Assembly: GCA_025354645.1 (NCBI GenBank)
Contig: JANXML010000309.1
Location: 1-37,413, forward strand
Length of the DNA stretch: 37,413 nucleotides
Direction of reading: 5' to 3'
Source: Arcicella sp.
Lineage (GTDB): Bacteria > Bacteroidota > Bacteroidia > Cytophagales > Spirosomataceae
Shown: positions 14,684 through 23,614 of the stretch, piece by piece
Position numbering within the stretch: the stretch's first letter is position 1
Layout: each line of letters opens with the position of its first letter
The notes under the pieces: generated by a model
Told to the model about the DNA's origin: nothing
Databases searched by the model: none
What the model saw: only the letters and a program-made list of their open reading frames with translations
Translations under genes and position numbers: made by a program

Positions 14684-15454
14684 ATGACTTCCTACGTTGC
14701 TGATTTATTAGAACAAAAATATTTGCAATACAATCAGCCCAATTTTATTCCGAACGATCCAGTTTGTATTCCTCATCTTTTTACACAAAAACAAGACATC
14801 GAAATTATGGGATTTTGGTCGGCTGTTTTGGCTTGGGGACAACGCAAAACGATTATCAATAAATGTAAAGAATTGATAAATTTAATGGATAATGCTCCTT
14901 ATGATTTTGTGGTTAATCATCAAGATTCTGACTTGAAAAGGATGCTAAATTTTAAACATCGGACTTTCAATGATACCGATACACTCTATTTTATGGCATG
15001 GTTTAAAGATTTTTATAGTCGTCATGAAAGCTTGGAAGAGGCATTTTTAACTGAAAATTCAGAAATTGAGGTAAATACCAGACAAAACCTTATCATTTTT
15101 CACGACCGTTTTTTTAACTTAGAAGATTATCCCGAAAGAACACGTAAACACATTGCCACGCCTGTAAGAAATTCATCTTGTAAACGCATGAATATGTTTT
15201 TGAGATGGATGGTTAGGCAGGATGATAAAGGAGTAGATTTTGGTATCTGGACAAACTTGAAGCCTTCGCAATTGATATGTCCTTGTGATGTTCATGTGGA
15301 CAGAGTGGCACGACTTTTAGGACTTATTGAAAGACCAAAACCAGATTGGCAAACGGCAGTTGAACTTACTGAAAACCTAAAACAACTCGACCCAAACGAC
15401 CCCGTGAAATATGATTTTGCCCTTTTTGGGTTGGGCGTTGAAGGGGAAATGTAG
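14684..15454 (+). CDS. TIGR02757/DUF2400 family protein
   Basis: The 256-residue protein matches the DUF2400 family of Bacteroidota and Deltaproteobacteria: DPVCIPHLFTQKQDIEIMGF, AWGQRKTIINKCKEL, RRxxR-like RNSSCKRMNMFLRWMVRQDD, and CPCDVHVDRVARLLGL. The last block (about residues 203-218) looks like the D-x-H-x-x-R-V-x-x-R-L-G-L helix seen in HhH-GPD DNA glycosylases such as endonuclease III. A distant DNA-repair or base-handling role can be suggested but is not established. The family usually continues with NxGGC-like glycine residues; this copy ends in FGLGVEGEM without an extra tail. It lies exactly between two copies of repeat A. Confidence 0.85.
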   Translation: MTSYVADLLEQKYLQYNQPNFIPNDPVCIPHLFTQKQDIEIMGFWSAVLAWGQRKTIINKCKELINLMDNAPYDFVVNHQDSDLKRMLNFKHRTFNDTDTLYFMAWFKDFYSRHESLEEAFLTENSEIEVNTRQNLIIFHDRFFNLEDYPERTRKHIATPVRNSSCKRMNMFLRWMVRQDDKGVDFGIWTNLKPSQLICPCDVHVDRVARLLGLIERPKPDWQTAVELTENLKQLDPNDPVKYDFALFGLGVEGEM

Positions 15455-15460
15455 TTTTTT

Positions 15461-15515
15461 GTAGAACAGGTTTCCAACCTGTCTTAATCGCTGACAGGTT
15501 GGAAACCTGTCCTAC
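15461..15515. repeat. Palindromic repeat A, copy 2
   Basis: GTAGAACAGGTTTCCAACCT-GTC, spacer TTAATCGCT, then GACAGGTTGGAAACCTGTCC-TAC. The 23-bp arms are inverted copies with one mismatch. The loop base that is T (left) and A (right) in copy 1 is C and G here, so both arms changed together. Confidence 0.85.
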
Positions 15516-15522
15516 TAAAACA

Positions 15523-16467
15523 ATGAAAATTACCAAAGAACCTTTTGGACAATTTACTGAATATGTCCTTACAAATCCTGAAACTGGTGAAGCTCTTTAT
15601 ATTTTGCCAGAATACGGTGGAATGATTCGTAGAATGACTTTGCACAAAGAGGGACATTTGCACCACGTTATTGATGTTGCTAATAGTCCTGAGCAACTTT
15701 TAGGAACCATGTCCGCTTATCCTTCGGCTCATTTATTTCCTTGGGGAAATCGTGTGAGAGATGGAAAATATAGTTTCCAAGATGCTGATTATCAATTATC
15801 TATCAATGAAATTGGCTTTAACAATGCTATTCACGGTTTTGTGAGTTTTGCTAATTTTGAAGTAGTTGAAGAGCAAGTGAATGAGATGGAAGCTATTTTA
15901 ACTTTAAGGTATAATTACAAGGGAACACAGTTTGGTTTTCCTTTTCCTTTTATCCTGGATATTCAACATATTTTTAGCTCCGATGAAGGATTAGAAATAA
16001 ATTATACCGTCAAGAATACTGGACATAAATCAATGCCAATGGTTTTAGGGTGGCATCCATATTTCAAAATTGAAGGCGAAACTGCCGACGACTGGCAAAT
16101 AGATTTCCCCGCAACGCATCAATATAAATCTGACAGTCAGATGATTTCGGCAGATAAGGTTGAAGTAGATTTTAAAGGGAATATGGAATTAAAAGGAAAG
16201 ACGTTAGATGCTGTTTTTGAGATTGAACCTTCCAGTAAAGTTGAAGCAAAATTACATTCTCCCCAAAAAAATATGACGATAAATGTGTGGCAGGAGGGCT
16301 TGAAGGGCGGTTTTACATTTATGGTTGTATATATTCCTGCTACACGAGATTGCATTGCAATTGAACCCATGACGGGAAATACGGATGCTTTCAATTCAAG
16401 CGATGGCTTATTGACTTTGGAAGCTGGAAAGACTTTTGAGATTGGTTGTGGGGTTTATATTTCTTAA
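15523..16467 (+). CDS. Aldose 1-epimerase (galactose mutarotase family)
   Basis: The start at ATG 15523 is preferred over an upstream in-frame ATG at 15499, because the longer form would translate through the right arm of repeat A. The 314-residue protein is a beta-sandwich mutarotase that interconverts alpha and beta anomers of hexoses. Family signatures are PWGNRVRDGKYSF (sugar-binding Arg), NNAIHGFV (His), MVLGWHPYFKI (catalytic His in HPY) and IEPMTGNTDAFN (catalytic Glu). No signal peptide, so it is cytoplasmic. Substrate may be an aldose or a phosphorylated sugar. The last codons and stop lie in a hairpin (16445-16476). Confidence 0.9.
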   Translation: MKITKEPFGQFTEYVLTNPETGEALYILPEYGGMIRRMTLHKEGHLHHVIDVANSPEQLLGTMSAYPSAHLFPWGNRVRDGKYSFQDADYQLSINEIGFNNAIHGFVSFANFEVVEEQVNEMEAILTLRYNYKGTQFGFPFPFILDIQHIFSSDEGLEINYTVKNTGHKSMPMVLGWHPYFKIEGETADDWQIDFPATHQYKSDSQMISADKVEVDFKGNMELKGKTLDAVFEIEPSSKVEAKLHSPQKNMTINVWQEGLKGGFTFMVVYIPATRDCIAIEPMTGNTDAFNSSDGLLTLEAGKTFEIGCGVYIS

Positions 16468-16476
16468 CCCCACAAC
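16445..16476. terminator. Hairpin overlapping the epimerase stop codon
   Basis: A perfect 11-bp stem (GTTGTGGGGTT / AACCCCACAAC) with a 10-base loop includes the final codons and the TAA of the epimerase gene. It lies just before the convergent kinase stop at 16487. It probably serves as a shared 3' end. Confidence 0.6.
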
Positions 16477-16486
16477 TTTAAATACT

Positions 16487-19400
16487 TTACACCAAAGGCA
16501 AAGTAAAATAAAACGTACTCCCCACATCCTGCACAGTATCAAACCAAATGCTGCCTTTTGAATTATCAACAACCCACTTGGCAAGGGCTAATCCAACACC
16601 TGTTCCCTCAGCTTTTGTTGAAAAATCTAACATAAAAATCTTACTGGCATTTTCTTTTAAAACCCCCGTTCCGTTGTCCGTAATACTGAACGTTACTGCC
16701 TCTATATTGATTTCTACTTTGATTTTAATGGTAGGTTTTCTTTCAGATGGAACGGATTGAATGGCATTCATTAGCAAATTATTGATGATATTTCCAGTCA
16801 GTTGTCTATCGCCCCAAACCATTACAGGCTTTTGCGGAACGTCTTTTGAGAGATTAATTTTTTTATTTTCGGAATATAAATTAACAACTTTATTCACTTC
16901 GTAAATAAAATCAAAAACTTCTCGCTTTGGCACTGGTAAACGAGCAAAGTCTGAGAACGAATTAGCAATGTATGACAAATTATCAATCTGCCCAGTCAAA
17001 GATTCAATTTGGTCTTTTATTTGGGCAGTATCAATCGTTGCTCCTCGTGAAAGTTTATGTTGTAATAATTGCAATGATAACTTCATGGGTGTAAGCGGAT
17101 TCTTGATTTCGTGAACCACCTGTTTCGCCATTTGTTGCCATGCCGACTGTTTGGTTGTGTCTGCCAAAGCCACTTTGGATTCATCTAATTTAACCAACAT
17201 ATCGTTGTAGGCTTTAATCAATACGCCAATCTCATCATCCGACCGCCAAGCCAAAGGTTCGTTTGGTTTACTTAAATCTATTTTACGTAACTTGTTGGTA
17301 ATCAATCGCAAAGGAACTGTCAAGACATTTGAAGCGAAGTAAGAAAGCAATAGTAAGCCTAAGAAAATGGTTGTGAAAGTGTTCAACAATGAGCCAATTA
17401 CAACGCTAATTTCTTGTTCATTTGAAACCTTTGAATCATAAAATGGAATATTGACTACGCCCGCTAATTTGCCATCATTTGAATTTATTCCAACATAAGA
17501 CCCCATGAAATTAAGATTTCCCATGGTTTCAGCAATAATGGCATTATGTTCTTGTTCTTCAACAATTCTAATGTAAGCCTCTGGATTTAAGTAGGTCGAA
17601 ACGATGCCAGTTTCATAACTCAATTCTTTATTTGTTGCCAGTAATCTTCCCGTTACATCAAAAATACTTACATACTTTTTGGAATTAGAGGAAATATTTT
17701 TAAGTGTGTCCGTTAAGAACTGTTTGCTCATTTTGCCTTGGACGTATCTGTCAACCGCAGGCAAAAGACTAATTCCTGTATTTTCAGTTTGGGAAATGTA
17801 CGTTTGCTTTTGGCTTTCAGAAAGTTTTGTACCAATGATTTGGAGCGTAATACCAACTACTAAAATTAGCGGAAGTAGAAATGCAACATTGAGGTAAATT
17901 TGAATTTTTGTGGCAAAATTTACATTCAAATTAGAAAAACCATACCGAATGGCGTACATTATAACGACAAAAATTATGGTGATTACTAAGGTTAAAAACA
18001 GAAAAGAAAAGTTTGAATAAATGGTTGGTAAACTAATTTTCTCTGACGATACCACAATTTTTCTTCCGTTTCTGTTAACCGTTGCCACGTGATTAAATCC
18101 ATTATCAATGATTCCTTCTTGACCAATTTGTTTTCCTTCAACTAAACTGAGAGGCATTTTACGTTCATAATTATAACTCTTACCCCCTGTTTTTATAATT
18201 TTTCCATTTTCATACACTGCATAGCTATAATTGCCAGCTTCCAATTGCTCCTCTCCACTGGTGGGCGAGTCGGCGAGTGTTGCATCACGAATGGCATCAG
18301 TCCGTTTTTTTAATTCAATAATCACATAACCAACTGCTTTATTTTCTTTATTAATTAAAGGAATAAAATCAATATATTGTTTCTGGTAACCGTTTGAAGC
18401 ATCATTTATAAAGAAAATATTACTGTAATCGGTTTGATATTTAGATGTTTTGTAACGGTCTTCATATACTTGAAAACTCTGGGCATCAGACACATTATCT
18501 AATGATTTTCCGTTTACATCAAATGCTGAAACTTCCGTATCATAATAATCAAAATAGATGTCTAAAAGTGTTTTCCGTATGTAACCCTGAACTTGTTCAC
18601 GAGGAAGAAGAGCCGATTTTATTAACACTTTTACCATTGAATCCTTACTAATATCAAGGTTTGCTTTACTCAATTTAAACTCTCCAATTTCATCATTTTC
18701 GGATAAAAATTTCTGACCAAATTGTTGTTTTTGAACAAAATCTTTTCTAATTGCTTGATTGTAAACTACATACGTTCCTAAGCCAGCACAGAACAAAGCT
18801 CCAATAAAAAAATAAATGGAAGTTTGGTAGCGGAATGTATAAAAATATTTGGGGAGTTTAGTGAATAAAAGTAAGCCAATGTATAAGACATGAAATAGTA
18901 ATAGGAACATATTTTCATTCAATAGAAAAATGGCAAATATTCCCCAAATAAATAAACCTATCAACAATGAATAATTCGCCCAACGAGAATCTCGACGGTT
19001 CAATTTTATTAATAAATTAGTCAGTAGATGAGTGGATAAAAAATAGACAATGGAGATTAAAACAAAAGTAATTAATGTTGACAATTTCAAGGATTTATCC
19101 AAGAAATCTATACTCATTGAAATGTCTAATTGGAAAGTTGATTTTTCATAAATATTAAGTAATTGACCACAAAAACCTTGAAAAACGATGAAGCTAATCA
19201 CTACTGCAATCACTGAAAGTATCTTTTTTACTTCAATTGGCAAATGAAGTAACCAAAAGTATTTCTTCATTTTATAATAATAATTCACCAAATAAATCAG
19301 CAGTATAATAATTACTGAAAGATTTATTATAAAATCCCCCAAAGAGGGCGTAATAAAAGAAGAATGATAAAATTTGGGGTTAAAAAGGTTGGATTCATAA

Positions 19401-20272
19401 AAAATGAAGGGAATATTATAGAAAAGCATAATTGCTCTGAACAAAATAAAATATCCCATTAGCAATAAAAACGCTCTTCCATATCGGTGCGTTTTATTTA
19501 AAAACCAAATCCAAGCCAATAAATAAACCACTAAAAAAAACATACTCAAAAGTCCCAACAAAATTACGTTTTCAGGAATTGATTGATTTTTGAGATTATC
19601 GGCTTTTGAAGGAGTTACGGAAAACAAGAATTCTTTCGTATCCGCATACATATTTAGATGCGTTGCCGCCACGGGCGAAGTATCAATTTGTTGGGGGTCA
19701 GAAGTAAAGATTATAGAATTGTAATTTGTCTTCAAATGAGTACTTTCAGACTCATATTGGCGAAAGAGCGTTACTATTGAAAATACCTCAAAGTTGTCTG
19801 GTTTTGCATATACAACTCGTCTATTAACCACAAATTTTCCTTGCGATGTACTAACAGATTTTAGATTATAATTGCCCTCAACTAATTGATAATCAGGCAC
19901 AAATTGATAATCAGACCAGAAAACCAACTGACCATTTTTGAAAATAAAATAAGGATAGTTTGTAGGCGTTTTGAGGTGCGAGAAAGTAGAATCTTTTGAT
20001 TGGGAAACAAGCGTTACAACTTTTGCTAAGTCTTCACTCGAAGCTTTGATTTCATCTTGAATCTTGGTTTGAATATTATACAAATACTTGTCTTCAATGG
20101 CACTAACAGGACCTTTTTTTGTGATTATTAAGAGAATTAATGCTAATCCAAAAGCCGCAATTGCCAGTGTTAAGAATATGTTTTTATTCAAAAATATTAT
20201 TTTCAGTAAGGAAGTAAATCGTTTAGACATTAGGGTTTGGTTATTTGTTAATAATGGTAAGGCAAATTTCAT
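16487..20272 (-). CDS. Very large NtrY-like membrane sensor histidine kinase
   Basis: The 1261-residue sensor has a first membrane segment at about 31-51, an extracytoplasmic domain to ~230, then a bundle of about eight hydrophobic segments (236-505). A second extracytoplasmic region runs to ~760, followed by two more membrane segments (~760-825), a third external domain and a last membrane segment (~970-995). The cytoplasmic end carries a HAMP-like linker, HisKA with His1054 in VVHEIKNPLTPMKLS, and HATPase_c (NIINNLLMNAIQSVP, ITDNGTGVL, GTGVGLALAKWVV). The HEIKNPLTP box is typical of NtrY-type kinases. No response regulator lies next to it, so its partner is elsewhere. An internal ATG (residue 15, base 20230) is an alternative start. 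The signal sensed is unknown. Confidence 0.88.
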   Translation of the reverse strand: MKFALPLLTNNQTLMSKRFTSLLKIIFLNKNIFLTLAIAAFGLALILLIITKKGPVSAIEDKYLYNIQTKIQDEIKASSEDLAKVVTLVSQSKDSTFSHLKTPTNYPYFIFKNGQLVFWSDYQFVPDYQLVEGNYNLKSVSTSQGKFVVNRRVVYAKPDNFEVFSIVTLFRQYESESTHLKTNYNSIIFTSDPQQIDTSPVAATHLNMYADTKEFLFSVTPSKADNLKNQSIPENVILLGLLSMFFLVVYLLAWIWFLNKTHRYGRAFLLLMGYFILFRAIMLFYNIPFIFYESNLFNPKFYHSSFITPSLGDFIINLSVIIILLIYLVNYYYKMKKYFWLLHLPIEVKKILSVIAVVISFIVFQGFCGQLLNIYEKSTFQLDISMSIDFLDKSLKLSTLITFVLISIVYFLSTHLLTNLLIKLNRRDSRWANYSLLIGLFIWGIFAIFLLNENMFLLLFHVLYIGLLLFTKLPKYFYTFRYQTSIYFFIGALFCAGLGTYVVYNQAIRKDFVQKQQFGQKFLSENDEIGEFKLSKANLDISKDSMVKVLIKSALLPREQVQGYIRKTLLDIYFDYYDTEVSAFDVNGKSLDNVSDAQSFQVYEDRYKTSKYQTDYSNIFFINDASNGYQKQYIDFIPLINKENKAVGYVIIELKKRTDAIRDATLADSPTSGEEQLEAGNYSYAVYENGKIIKTGGKSYNYERKMPLSLVEGKQIGQEGIIDNGFNHVATVNRNGRKIVVSSEKISLPTIYSNFSFLFLTLVITIIFVVIMYAIRYGFSNLNVNFATKIQIYLNVAFLLPLILVVGITLQIIGTKLSESQKQTYISQTENTGISLLPAVDRYVQGKMSKQFLTDTLKNISSNSKKYVSIFDVTGRLLATNKELSYETGIVSTYLNPEAYIRIVEEQEHNAIIAETMGNLNFMGSYVGINSNDGKLAGVVNIPFYDSKVSNEQEISVVIGSLLNTFTTIFLGLLLLSYFASNVLTVPLRLITNKLRKIDLSKPNEPLAWRSDDEIGVLIKAYNDMLVKLDESKVALADTTKQSAWQQMAKQVVHEIKNPLTPMKLSLQLLQHKLSRGATIDTAQIKDQIESLTGQIDNLSYIANSFSDFARLPVPKREVFDFIYEVNKVVNLYSENKKINLSKDVPQKPVMVWGDRQLTGNIINNLLMNAIQSVPSERKPTIKIKVEINIEAVTFSITDNGTGVLKENASKIFMLDFSTKAEGTGVGLALAKWVVDNSKGSIWFDTVQDVGSTFYFTLPLV

Positions 20273-20372
20273 ACCATTGATAAATAAATTATCTTAAATC
20301 ATTGAAAATCAGCATATTAAAAATATATAGTGTTAGTACATTGATAAATTTACGAAGAAAATTATTAAGAAA

Positions 20373-20666
20373 TTATTTACTGAGTTCATCATTTACTAAA
20401 AAAATCCATTCATCTTCCAAACTCAAATTCGGCATAATAGTATTTGCTTTTCGATACCAATAATTTGCATTCCAATTATCGCCTTCTTTTCTGTGCAAAT
20501 ACGCATGAAGACGGTCGTAGGATTGTACGCCTTCTTGAGTCTGAGCAATATTATGAGCAGCTTCCCAATCGTCTTTTGCATCATGCCAAAGGGCTTCAAG
20601 AATTTCTGAAAGTGTTTTCGGAAGGTTGTTATCTGAAAGCGTTTTGTTGAATTCTGTAAATGTCAT
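20373..20666 (-). CDS. Small conserved protein, unknown function
   Basis: This 97-residue soluble protein is rich in Trp and His: LSEILEALWHDAKDDWEAAH (18-37), then SYDRLHAYLHRKEGDNWNAN (50-69) and YWYRKANTIMP. The D-W-x-x-A-H plus H-A-Y-L-H-R-K-E-G-D-x-x-N-A-x-Y-W-Y-R-K-A pattern is one I associate with a widespread family of uncharacterised bacterial proteins with a TPR-like helical hairpin. No catalytic motif is assigned. It stands 101 bases upstream of the kinase gene on the same strand and could be co-transcribed with it. Existence as a gene is likely, function unknown. Confidence 0.75.
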   Translation of the reverse strand: MTFTEFNKTLSDNNLPKTLSEILEALWHDAKDDWEAAHNIAQTQEGVQSYDRLHAYLHRKEGDNWNANYWYRKANTIMPNLSLEDEWIFLVNDELSK

Positions 20667-20801
20667 AGCTTTTGAATTTTATTACTAAATTAGGGAAATT
20701 AACGTTAAATAATTTATCCTTAAAGCCTTGAATGATAAGATATTGTGAATACAAACAAAATTTATAACTTGCGAATATAAAACTACTTAACACATAAATA
20801 T

Positions 20802-21551
20802 ATGAGAAAATTTACTTTATTCGTACCAATTTTACTAATCCTAATGAGCTTATCTCCCGACCCTTTAAACTTCTATCAAGCTCAATTACATTTCCCCAGA
20901 GTTCGAGAAGCCCTTAAAACCAAAGGCAAAATTGTGGATGAAATGCTTATTAAGAAAGGCATTAGCACCACCAATTTCGAGGTGTTTTTTAGAGCTTTTA
21001 AGAAAGAACAAAAATTTGAAATGTGGGCAAAAAATAAAGGAGAAACTGCTTTTAAACTTTTGAAAACTTACGATTTCTGTGCTTCAACTGGAATATTAGG
21101 ACCTAAAAGACGTTCGGGCGACCGTCAAATGCCCGAAGGGTTTTATGTCATTGATGGCTTTAACCCAACGAGTAATTATTACCTATCTTTTCGAGTTAAT
21201 TATCCAAATAATTCTGACAAAAAGTTTGCCGACCCATTAAATCCTGGTGACAATATTTTTGTGCATGGCTCTTGCATTTCAATCGGATGTATTCCATTGG
21301 GTGATGAAAATATTAAAGAAATCTATCTTTTAGCGGCTCGTGCAAAAGGAATTGACCAAGAGATTCCGATTCATATTTTTCCTAATAAAATGACGGATGA
21401 AAACTATAATGCTTTGAAAACAGAATTTGCTTCGAATGATACCTTATTAAAATTTTGGTCGTGGTTAAAACCAGGTTTTGATGCTTTTGAGAAATCTAAT
21501 ACTGTTCCAACTGTCTCGGTTGATGATTCTGGCAAATACACGATAAAGTAA
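20802..21551 (+). CDS. YafK-like L,D-transpeptidase (YkuD catalytic domain)
   Basis: This is a 249-residue exported enzyme. Residues 1-18 form a signal sequence (FTLFVPILLILMSLS). The catalytic block at about 152-168 reads FVHGSCISIGCIPLGD: His155 and nucleophile Cys163 form the conserved H-G-x14-like [S/T]-x-G-C arrangement of L,D-transpeptidases, with a further Cys158. The preceding FRAFKKEQKFEMWAK, GILGPKRRSGDRQMPEGFY and LSFRVNYPN blocks are those of the YafK branch. Such enzymes make 3-3 peptidoglycan cross-links or cleave or attach proteins to the stem peptide. The C-terminal tail (about 200-249) is unassigned. The multi-hairpin repeat B begins 7 bases after the stop. Confidence 0.9.
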   Translation: MRKFTLFVPILLILMSLSPDPLNFYQAQLHFPRVREALKTKGKIVDEMLIKKGISTTNFEVFFRAFKKEQKFEMWAKNKGETAFKLLKTYDFCASTGILGPKRRSGDRQMPEGFYVIDGFNPTSNYYLSFRVNYPNNSDKKFADPLNPGDNIFVHGSCISIGCIPLGDENIKEIYLLAARAKGIDQEIPIHIFPNKMTDENYNALKTEFASNDTLLKFWSWLKPGFDAFEKSNTVPTVSVDDSGKYTIK

Positions 21552-21557
21552 ATATTA

Positions 21558-21774
21558 CTGATGTTACGCAAGAGAAGCCTGAAAGGCTTAAATATGAATA
21601 GCCGTAGGTGCAACCTACGGAAAAATAACGTCACGACCACAACCCTGACAGGGTTAAATCAACCAGTATAACAAGTTATTCATCCCCTTCGGGGGTTATT
21701 TACTCGATTTTACTTTCCGTAGGTTGCACCTACGGTTATTCATATTTAAGCCCTTTGGGCTTGCGTAACATCAG
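21558..21774. repeat. Multi-hairpin inverted repeat B, copy 1
   Basis: Terminal inverted repeats CTGATGTTACGCAAG and CTTGCGTAACATCAG bound a 217-bp element. Inside, in order, are small hairpins: AAGCCTGAAAGGCTT, CCGTAGGTGCAACCTACGG, AACCCTGACAGGGTT, CCCCTTCGGGG, then CCGTAGGTTGCACCTACGG and AAGCCCTTTGGGCTT. The outer ~60 bp on each side are inverted copies of each other. No ORF fits inside. It follows the L,D-transpeptidase gene directly. Copy 2 is at 23615-23832. Confidence 0.9.
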
Positions 21775-21813
21775 AATATTACTTAGATTAAGAGCATTAA
21801 TATTAAGCATAAG

Positions 21814-21866
21814 AGACATTATGACCGTTTTTGTTAATATAAACGGTCATAATGTCTTCTTTTTTG
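21814..21866 (+). terminator. Strong Rho-independent terminator
   Basis: A perfect 17-bp stem (AGACATTATGACCGTTT / AAACGGTCATAATGTCT) with a 10-base loop is followed by TCTTTTTTG. It lies 40 bases after repeat B copy 1 and before the Hsp20-like gene, so it may end the L,D-transpeptidase transcript beyond the repeat. Confidence 0.82.
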
Positions 21867-21941
21867 TGCTGGTACAAGATTTGAATAATACTTAATACTT
21901 CGACAAATGAAGTCAAAAAAAGCAAAACCTGCACACATTAC

Positions 21942-22337
21942 ATGGAAAAGAAAATAGTGATTCCGAGAGAAATTTTAGCAAATATAGATTTTAGCAACAC
22001 CTTAAACGGGGGACGAGTTGAACCCAAAATTGAAGTTAATCAAACACCTGATTCGTATGAAATTTTTGTAAAAGTAGCGGGATTAGAAGCTGACCATTTG
22101 AAGTTAAATATCGAAGATAATCGTTTGTGGTTATACGCTTTGCAACCCGTTTTAAAGACAGCGGAGCAAGAAGTTCACGAGAATTTTGTGCCTCAAACCA
22201 TTGGACAGCTAATGTTACCAAACTTTGTGGATGTGGATAATATTTCAGCCCGTTACCACAATCATCAATGGAAAATTGTTATGCCTTTTGATGATGCCAA
22301 AAAAGGATTTAAGAAAGATATTGAAGTTCAGTTTTAA
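21942..22337 (+). CDS. Hsp20/alpha-crystallin-like small heat-shock protein
   Basis: The 131-residue protein is a compact alpha-crystallin domain with short ends. PKIEVNQTPDSYEIFVKVAG (28-47) followed by DHLKLNIEDNRLWLYA matches strands beta2-beta5. LPNFVDVDNISARYHNHQWKI (about residues 94-114, strands beta6-beta8) leads to a VMPFDD end where family members have a V/I-x-V/I-P motif. The usual hydrophobic A-x-x-x-x-G-V-L box is weakly kept (A-R-Y-H-N-H-Q-W-K-I), so this is a divergent member. Such proteins hold unfolded proteins in the cytoplasm. It has a terminator-like hairpin after the stop and lies between the two repeat B copies. Confidence 0.75.
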   Translation: MEKKIVIPREILANIDFSNTLNGGRVEPKIEVNQTPDSYEIFVKVAGLEADHLKLNIEDNRLWLYALQPVLKTAEQEVHENFVPQTIGQLMLPNFVDVDNISARYHNHQWKIVMPFDDAKKGFKKDIEVQF

Positions 22338-22374
22338 TTTATTTTGCAATATAACCAACTGAATATATGCATTG

Positions 22375-22408
22375 CCCTGCCAGGTACGCCTGTGTAGGGT
22401 TTTTTTTG
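22375..22408 (+). terminator. Probable terminator after the Hsp20-like gene
   Basis: An imperfect stem (CCCT-GC-CAGG / CCTG-TGT-AGGG, loop TACG) is followed by eight T. It lies 37 bases after the Hsp20-like stop. Confidence 0.6.
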
Positions 22409-22461
22409 TGGTTCATTAGAAATAACTTAAATTGTGTGTTCAAAATTTAATCAAATTTCAA

Positions 22462-23604
22462 ATGAAAACAATGTATTCCTTTGTCATAGCGTTTTTAATA
22501 ATCGCTAACACATTCTTAAACGCACAAAATAAACCTAAAAACAACATGAACAACGATTTTCACCTTTTAGTAGGGACTTATACTTCTGGAAAAAGCGAGG
22601 GTATTTATGTCTATAAATTTAATGTCAAAACGGGCGAATTTGAAGCAGAAAGCATTGCCAAAAACGTCAAAAATCCTTCTTATTTAGTGGTTTCTCCCGA
22701 TGAAAAATACGTGTATTCTGCGGGTGAAATTGATAAGAACGGGGCGGTTTATGCCTTTGCTTTCGACAAAAAAACGGGTAGCTTGAAACAATTAAGCACG
22801 CAATCTTCTAACGGAAATTATCCTTGTTTTGTTGACATTGATAAAACTGGAAAGTGGGTTTTTGCGGGTAATTATGGTGCTGGAAATTTAACGGTTTTGC
22901 CCGTTGAAGCCAACGGAGGATTAGGAAAACCAACCCAAACAATTCAACACGAAGGCAAAAGTGTGAACCCCGAACGCCAAGAAGGACCTCATGTTCATTC
23001 AGTAAATGTTGCTCCAAACAATGTTGATGTTTTTGTACCAGATTTGGGTTTGGATAAAATTTTTACGTATGCTCTGGATGCGAAAACGGGGAAATTGACG
23101 GCTGGAAATCCCGCCTTTACGAAAGTTCAAGACGGTTCGGGACCCAGACATTTTACGGTGCATCCTAATGGTAAATTTGCGTATGTAATTCAAGAAATTT
23201 CGGGCGATGTCACGGCTTTTGATTACAAGAAAGGGGCTTTAACGGCAATTCAGACTATTTCTGCTAAACCTGCGGGTTTCTCGGGCGACTTTAATTGTGC
23301 AGATATTCATATCTCGCCCGATGGTAAGTTTTTGTATGGTTCAAACCGTGTGCATGACAGTTTGGTAATTTATTCTATTGATGCCAAAACGGGCAAATTA
23401 ACGTACATAGCTCATCAATCAGTGATGGGTAAAAAGCCGAGAAATTTCATGATTGACCCAACTGGAAATTTTGTTTTAGTAGCAAATCAAGACTCGGATA
23501 ATATCACAATTTTTAAACGTGACATGAAAACAGGAATGCTTACTTCCATTGGAAAAGAAATTGCAGTGCCTAATCCTGTTTGTTTGAAAATGATTAGTTT
23601 TTAA
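22462..23604 (+). CDS. Secreted lactonase-type seven-bladed beta-propeller protein
   Basis: The start at ATG 22462 (380 residues) is preferred over an upstream TTG, because it begins the signal peptide (SFVIAFLIIANTFLNA). The rest is the 6-phosphogluconolactonase-like propeller (Lactonase/PF10282): LLVGTYTSGKSEGIYVYKF, NPSYLVVSPDEKYVYSAGE, VFAGNYGAGNLTVLPVE, EGPHVHSVNVAPNN, GSGPRHFTVHPNGKFAYVI, and closing VANQDSDNITIFKRD. The GPHxHS and G-P-R-H-F-T-V-H blocks are typical. In the family the reaction is hydrolysis of a sugar lactone, but many secreted members are untested. The signal peptide puts it in the periplasm, where a sugar dehydrogenase such as the one at 25498-27786 could supply lactones. 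Repeat B copy 2 follows. Confidence 0.88.
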   Translation: MKTMYSFVIAFLIIANTFLNAQNKPKNNMNNDFHLLVGTYTSGKSEGIYVYKFNVKTGEFEAESIAKNVKNPSYLVVSPDEKYVYSAGEIDKNGAVYAFAFDKKTGSLKQLSTQSSNGNYPCFVDIDKTGKWVFAGNYGAGNLTVLPVEANGGLGKPTQTIQHEGKSVNPERQEGPHVHSVNVAPNNVDVFVPDLGLDKIFTYALDAKTGKLTAGNPAFTKVQDGSGPRHFTVHPNGKFAYVIQEISGDVTAFDYKKGALTAIQTISAKPAGFSGDFNCADIHISPDGKFLYGSNRVHDSLVIYSIDAKTGKLTYIAHQSVMGKKPRNFMIDPTGNFVLVANQDSDNITIFKRDMKTGMLTSIGKEIAVPNPVCLKMISF

Positions 23605-23614
23605 AATTTACTAA

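Noticed and set aside
1987-20708. Shared TAACGTTAAAT sequence upstream of the genes at 1749-1958 and 20373-20666
   Set aside because: It is only about 11 bases, near-palindromic and AT-rich, in two unrelated genes; two occurrences do not make a motif.
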